64,000 nt of DNA from Thraustochytrium sp. TN22 (taxonomy: Eukaryota; Sar; Bigyra; Thraustochytrida; Thraustochytriidae). Position 1 is the stretch's first letter; every line of letters begins with the position of its first letter. The position numbers and the translations under genes are program-made. Below are positions 10,979-20,157 of the stretch, in pieces. Under the pieces are notes generated by a model that was given only the letters and a program-made list of their open reading frames with translations, was not told the origin of the DNA and made no database searches. The stretch is taken from positions 46,372-110,371 of the forward strand of contig JABLUY010000119.1 in the NCBI GenBank assembly GCA_013306675.1, in the 5' to 3' direction.

Positions 10979-12376
10979 CCGCCGCTCCCGCCTCTCCAAA
11001 GCGTGGCTCTCTCGGGTGCTGCTCGCAGGCCCGCCCGCCCGCCCGCCTGCCTGCCTGCCTGCTTGCCTCCGGTACGACAGACTCGAACTCGCGCCCCGCG
11101 TCTCGCCCCGCTGGCGCCGCGCCGCGCGGCCTCGCGCCCTCGGCTCGCGCCCGCCGCCGCGCTTCCGCCCTCCGGCGCCGCGCGCGTCTGCGAGTTGGTC
11201 TGCCGCCCGCGGCGCCGCGCGGGCCTGCCTGCTTGGCGGCTTTGAATTTGAACGCGACGCCGCCTGCGATGCGATGCGGAGGCGAGCTGGAGGTCCTGCC
11301 TGCCTGCCTGCCTGCCTGGTTGCCGGCCTGCCTGCTCGCCGCGCGGCCGCGCTCGATAGCTCGCTCGCTCGCTCGCTCCTGCGCAGCACAGCACAGCACA
11401 GCACAGCCGCCTCGCGGGCACGGGTCTGGCGCGCCACGGCGCGGCTCCCGCGCGCGGCGCGGGCCGGGGCAGGAAGCGGCGCGCGGCGGCGGAACGCGAT
11501 TGTCAGTTGCTGTCTGCTGCCTGCCTGCCAGCTGCCGCAGCCTGCCTCGCTGCCGGCCGGCCAGTGCCAGCGAAAGCCTGCCTGCCAGTGCCTGGACGCG
11601 CGGGCCAGTGGGCTATGGCGGCGGCGCAAGGGGCGGCCCGGCGCATTCCGCACTTGCGCGCGCGCCCGGCCGCGGGGCCGGCGTGCTTCCTCCGCGCGCG
11701 CCTCGGACCCGCGGCCGGACGCCGCCGAGCGCGGCGCCGCGTCCGGTGCGGCGCACGCCGCGCGTGCTCCGCGCCGCGCCGTGCAGTTGCGCAGTCCGGC
11801 GCGCGGGCAACACCGACCCGGTGTACGCCCGCCCGCCGCCCGGCGGATCCGCGCGCGCCGGGGCCCATGCCCCTGTTCGCGCGCTCGCCGCCCGCGCGCG
11901 CCGCCGGGTCCGGTGCGCCGCGCCCGCGCGCCCCGGCGGAGCAGCGCGCCGCGGGGCGGCGTCGCAACACCGACCCGGCGCCGCAGATTTCCCACCCAGG
12001 GCCACCAGTGTGCGCGTCCTCGAGACCTGAGACAGACAGACAGGGGCCGGTCCAGCCAGGCGGCGACAGGACTTGACAGAGAAGGAAGGCTTGGCCTGGC
12101 CTGCCTGACTGCCAGGCCGCGGCGCCGCCGGCGCCGCCGGCCGGCCGGCTGGCCTCGTGGTTGTCGTCGGCCGGATGCCATGGATGATGAGCAGCTGCTG
12201 CTGTGCGTGCTGCGCTCCGAGTCGCCAGCGCGCCGAGCGACCTCTGCAGTAGTGCTGACTCTGATTTCGGCAAGACGAGACTTGGACAAAGGCAAGGCCC
12301 AGCTCTCGAGCTAGCTAGCTACTAGCGAGCGAGCTAGCAGGCTGTCCGTCCTAAGACTGGCGGACGCTCTAATAGA
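10213..12376. other. GC-rich spacer upstream of the zinc-repeat gene
   Basis: No recognisable protein. The stretch holds the promoter side of the 6586-10212 gene, TGTGCT-type repeats near 10265-10300, a CAG/GCC array and CCTG tracts. A short ATG frame at 12180-12314 (MDDEQLLLCVLRSESPARR) looks mildly protein-like and could be a first exon, but it has no homologue I recognise and is not called. Confidence 0.5.
10908..10977. repeat. Adjacent CAG and GCC trinucleotide arrays
   Basis: About eleven CAG units (10908-10940) are followed directly by about twelve GCC units (10942-10977). Both can be read as polyQ/polyA or polyA/polyR, but no flanking frame looks coding. Confidence 0.85.
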
Positions 12377-12405
12377 GGGGTCGCCTCACTTCTGATTCTA
12401 AAATC
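12319..12405 (+). repeat. Candidate left terminal inverted repeat of DNA transposon
   Basis: Two blocks match the right end in inverse orientation. An outer block, 12319-12348, has the core AGCTAGCAGGCTGTCCG. An inner block begins GGGGTCGCC at 12377-12385 and, after 13 bases, continues TAAAATCG. The right end has the same inner spacing (GGGGTCGCC, 13 bases, TAAAATGG). These flank a single transposase-like ORF. CTAG-rich tracts are common in this genome, so the inner block is the stronger evidence. Confidence 0.55.
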
Positions 12406-12664
12406 GACGGCGAACGGAATGCGCGAAGTGATGCTTGGAATCGACTGAGCATGCATAGAAATGTATCCCCATTAGGTTTGATTGCTGTGATTCGCTTGCG
12501 AATGGTCAATTTGATTTGTGTCTAGTATTTGATAGCAGCTATATGGGGGTAGAGGGGTGTGTACGGGGACACCTCGAGGACCCCTGCACGGGGGACCCGC
12601 GCACTGGACCCGCGCAGGCACGCGGCCGCGGGCGTCTTGAAGCGTCTTGAAGACCTCTTGGACG

Positions 12665-15600
12665 CTAGATAGAGGCCCTTGGTGAGTCCTGCGACTCCGG
12701 TGACGAGCACGGGGACTCGATGATGGCGCTCCGATGATGACAGGCCCTGGGCTTGCGTAGGGCTCGCGGCCTTGACGTCTCGGCGGCATCCTGTGCAAGT
12801 GCGCTGGCCGAGTCAGAGCTGTCCGGGCCAAAGCTGTCCGAGTCTGCACGATTCGAATCTGGTGCCGGCAACGACCCCAGCTTGGCCTTGTTGTTGCTTC
12901 GCCAGTTCGACACGAACCGAAGGAGCTTCTCCTTGCTCGGCGCATCAGCCGGCAGCTCCTTAGCCCCCGGGTCGGTTGCCGAGGCTGTGCCGAAGTGCTC
13001 GACCATCGCATCCCAGACCACGGCGGGCGTAGCCTCTCCGTCGGCCATCTTCATCTTGACGGCGAAGTCTTTGAAAACGCCCTTCACCTGCGAAGCGCCG
13101 CGTCTGGCATTCTGTGCAAGTTCGCTGGCCGAGTCAGAGCTGTCCGGGCCAAAGCTGTCCGAGTCTGCACGATTCGAATCTGGTGCCGGCAACGGCCCCA
13201 GCTTGGCCTTGTTGTTGCTTCGCCAGTTCGACACGAACCGAAGGAGCTTCTCCTTGCTCGGCGCATCAGCCGGCAGCTCCTTAGCCCCCGGGTCGGTTGC
13301 GGAGGCTGTGCCGAAGTGCCCGACCATCGCATCCCAGACCACGGCGGGCGTAGCCGCTCCGTCCGCCATCATCATCCTGACGGCGAAGTCTTTGAAAACG
13401 CCCTTCACCTGCGAAGCGCCGCAACCACGGGTTCCAGGCAGAGCGCCCAGGCGATTCTTGTTACTCTTCTTGGCCATCTGGAATCTCGTCCTGAAAACAG
13501 ACAAGATGTCCGGGACGAGCGCAAGCGCCGTTCCCTGAAAGTGCTCCGTGGCCTTCGCGAGCGCCTCGCTGGGCATGCAGTCCATGTCTTGCCTGAGCAG
13601 GTCCTCGATGAAGTCGATGTATTCGCTTGGGAAGACGTCCTTTAGCTCCCGCGCCCGAGCGACGTAGTCAGGCGCCGGAAGACCCTTCTCACGCGCGGTG
13701 TTGCGCCAGCCGAGGAACCTGTTGATCTCTCCCTTGACGTCCTTCTCCGAGAGCATGTTCATGTCGTGCGGAAAGCTCGTGCGGAGGCGCTCCAGCATCG
13801 TCGGGGCGGAGACTTTAATCCCGGTCCCCTGTTCCGCAGCAAACATCTGTGCAAGAGCGACTCGGTAGTGGCCAGCAAGCGTCGAACCGGTGCGATAGCC
13901 CACCTTGGGCCGCCGCGCAAAGCCTGGAGCTTCGAAGGAAGCGCTCGCATCGAAGTTAGCTGCGTCTTCATACTCGCGCATTTCGCCGTTGCCGTCACGG
14001 ATCTCAATGCCAGCTTTGTTCAGTACCGCCTCCACGTTTCTAACGGCGAAGGCAACCAGGTCGCGGCGGCGAGGTGCCTCGTGCGTGGCTCCAGGGCCGA
14101 CATGTCCGGGGCCAGTTGAACTACCGCTCTTGCTGCCGGTTTCATCGTCGGATTCGCTGCCTGAGCTGTCGTTCGAGTCGCCGTCGTCGTCGTCGTCTCC
14201 ATCGCAGGAGTCTGCTTGTAGCTCCACACTCTCCACATGGCGAGCGAGGGACGTTGCCTGCAGACCGTTTACTGACTGCTGCGCGCTGTTCATGCGCTCC
14301 CTCCTGATGCGCTCCTCGTGCCTGAGGAGGGATGGTACGTCTGCACCAGTCGCAGCGGCGCCAAAACATGTAAGGCCGGCGCGGGCAAAAAGAGGCTCTG
14401 CGCTGGAAGAGCTTACTATCGGGCTGTTCTCGTCGTCATCCTCACTGTCGTCGTTGTTGCCGCCGTTGTTGCCAGGAGTGTCGTCGGCGTTGATGTCGCG
14501 CACGTCGCCGCGCGTGAGCTTGACGGTCTGTGTGCGCCCGTCCAGCTCGAAGACAACGGCCGTGCCGATTTTCGAGTACTCCCAGGTTTGCAGCTCGAAG
14601 ACTCCGGCCCATGAGAAGGGATCTTCGGGGTTCAAAGAAGCTCTGCCCGCATGCTCGCCATCAGGCATTGCGCAGAACTCGATTTCGTTCTGTCGCGATA
14701 CGCGCCCGACCGCAGCAAGGAGGTTTGCGTAGCGCTCCATTCTGCGGCCCAGCATCGCACGATCGATGTCGACGAGCTGCACGAAGGTGTTGTCGATCCC
14801 GCGCGCGGATGTGAGCGCTCGAAAGAGCTCTCTGGGCGCCGTGACGTTGTGGCCTTCCGCCACGTACTTGTTCACGTGACGCATGGCGTTCGCGAAATGC
14901 GCGTCGATGGAGCACTTGCCATCGCACGACTCGGTGTGGAGGTAGCGGCGGATGTTGACGCCGGTGGCCAGGGAGATGTACGGCATCGAAGCAATGAGCG
15001 TGCTCGCGTGGTAGCACTTTGCGTTGTCACTCTGCATCGTGACCGACTCCACCTGATCGAAAGCCGGGTAAACCTTGAGCTGAAGGAGGAAAAGCTCGAG
15101 GAGCGCGGCGACTGTGATGCCATTTTGCAGGTTGTCCGTCTCGAGAATCTGATCCAGATAGACCAGCTCTGGCTCTTCGTTGACGCGCTTCTTGACGGGA
15201 TCGTAGACGAAGAACATCACCATGAAGCCGTGCCATGAGATGCCACGCTTGCCGAAGTGCTCGACCGATTTCTGGCGGTAGTAGATCGGCTGGAACTTCA
15301 TCTTGAAGTCCATCACCACGATGACCTCGCGCGGCTTCTCCCACTTGTTCTCCTCCGCGTTTCTCCTCATCTCCCCCTCGATGTGGCTGATGCGAAGCCG
15401 CTGGTTGGCGACACGTGCACACTGGCCCCGCCAGAGGCGAGTCAGCTTCTCACAGCGCCTGACTGCGCTGAGAGCGTGCTCCGCGTCAAACTCGTCGCTG
15501 TAGCGAATGTCGGCGGCCTGCACGGACTTGCGCAGCAGGTCGAAGAAGTATGGCACGAATTTGCAGCCGTTGCAGGCCATCGTCATCTTCTTCTGCGTGC

Positions 15601-17092
15601 CTGGATCCGGCCGAGCGAGAGCATACGACAAGCCGTGCGTGCAAACCTCGTCGTCATCACGGACGACGTGCAGGATGTACTGCGTCTTGAGAAAGTTGGA
15701 CGCGAGCATTGCAAGGTAGGAGAGGGTCTTTCTCTCGTTCGGCGCGGTATACTGCTGGATTATCTCCTCAATCCGCACGAAGTTGTCGTAGATGAGCTCA
15801 CCCATCATGTAGTTGACCGCCGTGAGCGCGCGCTTCTCGCCGGTGGTGATTGCCTTCAGCATTTCGTAGCACAAGGTCCGGCCGACAAGCCGGGGACGCG
15901 CCTCGTGGATAGTGGCGCCGCCGCTGGCGTGGACGGCTGGGGCATCTCCGACGGCGTGCAGTGTGTCGCCCACCCCTGGAGAACCGCTCAGCTCGAGGGG
16001 CTCAGCGTCGCCGCCCTGAAGACGCACGTCGTTGAGTTGCTCTTCTCGCGCGTGGCCGCCCCGAGAGGGGGGATGCGCGGCTCCTGACGCAGCGTACGCA
16101 CCATCTGAGCCGCCAGGTGTACTCCGAGTCTGAGACTCGCGGAAGTAGTTGTGGTAGTCGTCGATCAGGCGCCTGCGAGTGCGCTTCCTCACCAGTGCCG
16201 GGATCTTCACCGTCTCAGTCGAGCTCAGCTGAATTGTTTTGGTGCCCCAGCTGAGCAGGCTCACGTTGCTGTCGTCCAGAAAGAAGGCCATGGCATCGAG
16301 CACCACATCTGGATTGAAGTTTTGGCGAGAGTACTTCGTCGTTTGCAACCGGCCGGTGCTCACAAGAGCGTCCAGGTCGTCGAGGGCTTTTTGGTGAGAC
16401 GAGTCATGCCACGGACGGACGTCCTCGCCGAGGATCTCTGACGCAGCCCGAGCGATCTCGAAGCGGTTCATGCCCGATGCCAGCGCGGCCCGCGTCGCGC
16501 GCCGCTCCAGCGACGCCTTGGGGGCCTTGAAGGCCACCACGATCAGGCTCTGCACAATCGCGACAGAGGCCTCGTCCGAGACAGGCTTGGCCTTGATTGA
16601 CTTGAGCATCGCCAGGCTGGTGTCCTCGATGAGCTGCGTGGTGGCCTCGTCGCACCCGCCGCAGACGATAGCAGCAGTCTGGTTGGCGTTCGATCTGCAC
16701 AAGCCGACGAGACGCGACCACTTCTTGGAGTCCATCCCAGACCTGCCGAGCTTCCGCAAAGCGGAGGCAGGAATGGTATGCAAGGAAGTCTCTGGCATGC
16801 CGAACTGGTGGAAGAGGCTGCGCACGGTCCGCAGCGTGGCGATGGTCTCCTCCTCGCGTGGGACGACGAGTTCTTGATGCTCCGCGACTTCTGCGAGGGT
16901 GCCCTTAGCCGGAGCTGCGCCTCGCAGGGTCGAGGCTCGTACCTTGACCCTTTTGCCCTTCTGGCTTGAGCCTCGTGGCCGGCCTCGCTTCCTCGGGCCG
17001 TCAGCCGGGAGGCAGCTCGAGCAGTGGACCCTGCACTCCTCCGGACAGCTCGGGCACGGCCCCTTCTTGCAGTCGCATGAGCCCCACCTCAT
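12665..17092 (-). CDS. Large transposase-like protein, DDE-type candidate
   Basis: A 1475-residue protein from ATG 17092. The N-terminus is Cys-rich (C-x-C-x3-C-x2-C-x3-C-x3-C-x2-C within the first ~30 residues), a probable zinc site, followed by a basic RKRGRPRG AT-hook-like motif. The central part looks like an RNase H-fold nuclease: VVMDFKMKFQPIYY with Asp595, then FGKRGISWHGFMV, VTMQSDNAKCYH with Asp689, and CDGKCSIDAHFANAMRHVNKY with Asp724 and Asp730. FGKRGISWH and SDNAxCY motifs occur in unclassified eukaryotic transposon-derived proteins. An acidic Ser/Asp-rich linker follows. The C-terminus carries two nearly identical 107-residue units. No reverse-transcriptase motif was seen. Assignment to a named superfamily needs a profile search. 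Confidence 0.65.
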   Translation of the reverse strand: MRWGSCDCKKGPCPSCPEECRVHCSSCLPADGPRKRGRPRGSSQKGKRVKVRASTLRGAAPAKGTLAEVAEHQELVVPREEETIATLRTVRSLFHQFGMPETSLHTIPASALRKLGRSGMDSKKWSRLVGLCRSNANQTAAIVCGGCDEATTQLIEDTSLAMLKSIKAKPVSDEASVAIVQSLIVVAFKAPKASLERRATRAALASGMNRFEIARAASEILGEDVRPWHDSSHQKALDDLDALVSTGRLQTTKYSRQNFNPDVVLDAMAFFLDDSNVSLLSWGTKTIQLSSTETVKIPALVRKRTRRRLIDDYHNYFRESQTRSTPGGSDGAYAASGAAHPPSRGGHAREEQLNDVRLQGGDAEPLELSGSPGVGDTLHAVGDAPAVHASGGATIHEARPRLVGRTLCYEMLKAITTGEKRALTAVNYMMGELIYDNFVRIEEIIQQYTAPNERKTLSYLAMLASNFLKTQYILHVVRDDDEVCTHGLSYALARPDPGTQKKMTMACNGCKFVPYFFDLLRKSVQAADIRYSDEFDAEHALSAVRRCEKLTRLWRGQCARVANQRLRISHIEGEMRRNAEENKWEKPREVIVVMDFKMKFQPIYYRQKSVEHFGKRGISWHGFMVMFFVYDPVKKRVNEEPELVYLDQILETDNLQNGITVAALLELFLLQLKVYPAFDQVESVTMQSDNAKCYHASTLIASMPYISLATGVNIRRYLHTESCDGKCSIDAHFANAMRHVNKYVAEGHNVTAPRELFRALTSARGIDNTFVQLVDIDRAMLGRRMERYANLLAAVGRVSRQNEIEFCAMPDGEHAGRASLNPEDPFSWAGVFELQTWEYSKIGTAVVFELDGRTQTVKLTRGDVRDINADDTPGNNGGNNDDSEDDDENSPIVSSSSAEPLFARAGLTCFGAAATGADVPSLLRHEERIRRERMNSAQQSVNGLQATSLARHVESVELQADSCDGDDDDDGDSNDSSGSESDDETGSKSGSSTGPGHVGPGATHEAPRRRDLVAFAVRNVEAVLNKAGIEIRDGNGEMREYEDAANFDASASFEAPGFARRPKVGYRTGSTLAGHYRVALAQMFAAEQGTGIKVSAPTMLERLRTSFPHDMNMLSEKDVKGEINRFLGWRNTAREKGLPAPDYVARARELKDVFPSEYIDFIEDLLRQDMDCMPSEALAKATEHFQGTALALVPDILSVFRTRFQMAKKSNKNRLGALPGTRGCGASQVKGVFKDFAVRMMMADGAATPAVVWDAMVGHFGTASATDPGAKELPADAPSKEKLLRFVSNWRSNNKAKLGPLPAPDSNRADSDSFGPDSSDSASELAQNARRGASQVKGVFKDFAVKMKMADGEATPAVVWDAMVEHFGTASATDPGAKELPADAPSKEKLLRFVSNWRSNNKAKLGSLPAPDSNRADSDSFGPDSSDSASALAQDAAETSRPRALRKPRACHHRSAIIESPCSSPESQDSPRASI
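12790..13431 (-). repeat. Tandem 321-bp repeat inside the transposase-like ORF
   Basis: Two head-to-tail copies offset by exactly 321 bp (107 codons); for example the stretch beginning AGTCAGAGCT occurs at 12811 and at 13132. Identity is very high and the frame is kept, so the C-terminal module (VKGVFKDFAVKMKMADG...FVSNWRSNNKAKLG) is duplicated. This suggests a recent duplication or gene conversion. Confidence 0.9.
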
Positions 17093-17356
17093 CAATGCGC
17101 TTTGAAGTCACTCCTGTGCGCTTCACGCTACGCGCCTACGCGCGCGCCACACGCGCGCTCTGCCGCACGCCGCACGCCGCCCCGCACGCCGCCCGCCGCC
17201 CCGCCAGTCTGGTTGGCGGTCAGAAGCAGAAGGAACACGTTTGATAGGCCTTTTCAAAAACTGTTTAGGCCAGACCCACGGAGAGGCCGGATTTGGCGCG
17301 GTCTCGGCGCGGCGGTCAAGATGCCCCTGGTGCGTCCTCGCCGCGGTGGGCCGCCC

Positions 17357-17430
17357 CATTTTATTTTTTTTTCAACGGCGACCCCGAGGTTCCAGTTGAA
17401 GGGCGGATAGCCTGCTAGCTAGCTAGTAGG
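17357..17430 (-). repeat. Candidate right terminal inverted repeat of DNA transposon
   Basis: The inner block on the minus strand reads GGGGTCGCC (17377-17385), 13 bases, then TAAAATGG. The outer block at 17404-17430 (CGGATAGCCTGCTAGCT core) is the inverse of 12332-12348 with one mismatch. It mirrors the left end around the transposase-like ORF. Confidence 0.55.
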
Positions 17431-18479
17431 CTAGAGGAAAATGTGATGTGAGTGGCAGGGCTCAGCGCCGGCGGTGGCCGCTCGCTGGCCGGCCGGCTGA
17501 GCGCCTGCGTGCCACGGGGAGCCTCCTGCCGCGCAGCCCTCCCTCACGCGCTTGGCAACTTGAAGGCAGGACAGGGTGGCCATGGCTGGCCTCGGTCTCG
17601 GTCTCGGCTGCAATTCGCGGGTCGAGGCTCCGTCGAGCGACGAGGCAGTACGGCTCGTGGACGGGCGCGTCATCAAGGGCCCATGTCGAGAACCGATGGC
17701 CACTGTGAGTGCGAGCGACCAGCGAAACGCGACGCACGAGCAGCGAGCCGTCACCATCTGACCAGCTACTAGTGGCAGCACCATGCATCATGGCATCATG
17801 GCATGACATGGCATCAGCCCGGGCCGGCCAAGGGGCTCGAGCGCCGCGGGCTTTGCTCGCTCCCTCCCCGCGCGCAGTGCCACGGGCCCACGATATTGCG
17901 AAGCTGCGGAGTGCGTGGCCGCCGGAAGCGCGGGCGACTCCGAAGTGTCCTCACAGTGGTCGCTGAAGTCGCTCCAGGCAGAAACTGGCGTGTCTCGCAC
18001 GTACGTCAGGCGCACCTCGGCTCGGCCGCCGCTTCTTGGCTGCTCGCCGCGTGCGCCGTGGCCCGCAGGCTGCCTGCAATTCTATTATACATATCAGGCG
18101 GCACTGCCTCGTCGGATTGATCGATAGATCGCCACGATCGAACCGGCTGACCGCTGACAGACTGGCTGGCTGCCTGACGGATGGCTCAGCATGGCTTGGT
18201 CTTCCCGTGGCTGGCTGCTCAGGCAGCCGGGCCAGGACTCGGACCCGGCCGGGATTAATGGATGGCTGGCTGGCTCAAGCTGCAGTGGCTCGGCTGTCGC
18301 TGTGTGACGATGAAAACTTGGAAAACCAAGAAACTTACGACGAGCGTGATGCTCGTGACGTACTTTGTAACGTTTGGGTCGAGCCAGCCGAGCCGAGATC
18401 GGGCTCGGCCCTCGAGGCGGCGCGACACCAGCGCAACTGGCTGGCTGTGCTGATCGGCGAGCGTGATTTCTGTGGGCTT

Positions 18480-18555
18480 GACAATGAAGACCTGCCGACT
18501 GGCGTAGGCCTACGAAGTTAGCTAGACAATGAAGACCTGCCGACTGGCGTAGGCC
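18480..18555 (+). repeat. 31-bp direct repeat
   Basis: The stretch starting GACAATGAAGACCTGCCGAC is present exactly at 18480-18510 and 18525-18555, a 45-bp period. Both copies are followed by related GTTAGCTA/GCTAGCTA sequence. Confidence 0.9.
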
Positions 18556-18979
18556 AACCAAGCTAGCTAACTTAGTAGGCCTAGAGGCCAAACAGGGGAG
18601 GTAGGCCCACTGGCACTGGTGCCATGGCTCGTGACCAGCCAGTGTCGCAGGTTCACATCAGTCACAGTCAGTGACTCACAGAGAGTTGTGGCGAGGCACG
18701 AGTGGCACTGCACCGCCGCCAAAACTGCACTGCTGCAGTGCAGCGGCGCAGTGCAGCGCTGTTCAATAGTGACCCCTACTCGCGCACAGCCTTGAACGCG
18801 CACATTTAGAAATGTGTGTGACATGTGTGTCCATGTCTTTCAAATCGAGCCTTTCTGCGCCCATGCGCAAGCACACACTCCCACGCTTCGTACTAAACGA
18901 ATAAACTTGAACGAGCTAGACTCGGAACGACCGAACGCGAGCGTTCCCGGCATGCGTTGCTCTGACCTCCGTCGTTTCC

Positions 18980-19033
18980 CTTGGTGGTACTGGCATTCTA
19001 CCACCATAAAACTAGAATGCCAGTACCACCAAG
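18980..19033 (+). repeat. Perfect 21-bp inverted repeat (hairpin)
   Basis: Arm 18980-19000 (CTTGGTGGTACTGGCATT...) is the exact reverse complement of 19013-19033. The arms are separated by a 12-base loop, CCACCATAAAAC. The region is notably AT-richer than its surroundings. It could be a MITE remnant, a cruciform-forming site or a small-RNA precursor. Confidence 0.9.
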
Positions 19034-20157
19034 TGGTGATGATACTTTTACGCTTCGCTTGCATTGGCCGCAGTCCCAAGCTCGCTCACTCTCGGCTGCA
19101 GGCAGTCTGCCATCCTGACACAGAGCGCTCGATGGCCAAAGCGTCGTGCTGGCGGCCGCGTCCAGACCGCCTCTCAGGCGCGCAACCAGCGCAGACTTTG
19201 TCGACGTGCTCTGCGTTCACGGGTGCCGGGCACGGCGGCCCGCAGACACGCGTGATGCAGAGAGCACGAACCCCACAAACGCCCACAGAAAGCGAGCGTG
19301 CTGGTCGCGCAGTGGGAGCACCCACCAACGCTGCGTGGCTCTGCCTCGCTGGCGGCCGCCGGGACGCGCTCGGGCTGAAGTCCACCGCCGCCGCCGTGCC
19401 AGGGCCATGCCATGCCATGGAGGCCGATTCGGCAGCCGAGGCGCGGCCGGGCAAGCCCGCGGCCGCGCAAGCCCGCGTGCAAGAAGACTTGGACTGGCCG
19501 TCCGAGGCAGGCCGCCACGGCGTGCAGTGCCAGTGCCAGTGCTGATGCTGGACAGTGGACAGTCCCCTGCGCTCCCGGACCGCGGGCCGGGACTTTCACT
19601 CATGTCCAGGAGCCTGACCGGGCCCGGACCGCTCCAACGCACGCCACGGTGAAGGTCAGACTGCGTCGCCAGAGCATGTCGGCGGCCACTGGCACACTGC
19701 CTGCAGCCCCCGGCCGCCGGCCGAGCGGTGAGGCGCGGCGAGCCGGGTGAGGCGCGACGCGCAGGCTTGTGGCGTGGCGAGCGCGGGGAGGCAGGCGGCC
19801 ACTGTGCGTGCAGCTCGCGCGGCGCGGCGAGCAAAGCAGCAGCAGCACGCGGCAGCAGGCGGGGGCGCGGCGGGCCGAGCTGTGGCGAAGCGCGGCGGGC
19901 GCTCAGCAAGGTGCGGAGAAGCGCGGAGAAGCTGGGGCACGCCGTGGCATCGCGGAACGACCCACAGCGGAGAGCACGCGGCTTCCGCGAGCTGAGCGCG
20001 GCGCAGCGCGCGGCCCTGGGGCAAGTTCTGCGCAACAGCGGCCGCCGCGCGCTCGAGGCCAGCTAGCGAGCGACTGGCGTCGGCGGGCACCCGCGAGACA
20101 GACAGACAGACATCTAACCCCGGTCGCGGCAGGCGCGGCGCGGCGCGACGCGGCGCG

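Larger units (their letters stand above)
12377..17385 (-). mobile_element. Putative DNA transposon carrying one large transposase-like ORF
   Basis: About 5.0 kb between inverted GGGGTCGCC termini, holding one ORF of 1475 residues on the minus strand and little else. The flanking bases share only GA at each junction (12375-12376 and 17386-17387), so a 2-bp target duplication is possible but weak. If the CTAG-rich outer blocks belong to the element, its limits would be about 12319-17430. The ORF is intact, so the copy may be young or the gene may be domesticated. Confidence 0.55.
17386..20157. other. Spacer between transposon and F-box/LRR gene
   Basis: No recognised gene. It holds CTAG-rich tracts (17411-17434 and 18510-18595), a 31-bp direct repeat, a perfect hairpin at 18980-19033 and GC-rich promoter-side sequence before 20158. 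Frames such as 17582-17761 and 18814-19545 are open, but their translations show no family likeness. Confidence 0.5.

Noticed and set aside
12180-12314. Small frame MDDEQLLLCVLRSESPARR... next to the transposon
   Set aside because: Only 44 codons, with no family likeness or supported splice partner. It could be a first exon cut off by the insertion, but nothing downstream of 17430 continues it recognisably.
17582-17761. Small frame MAGLGLGLGCNSRVE...
   Set aside because: Short, no homologue recognised, and no supporting context.
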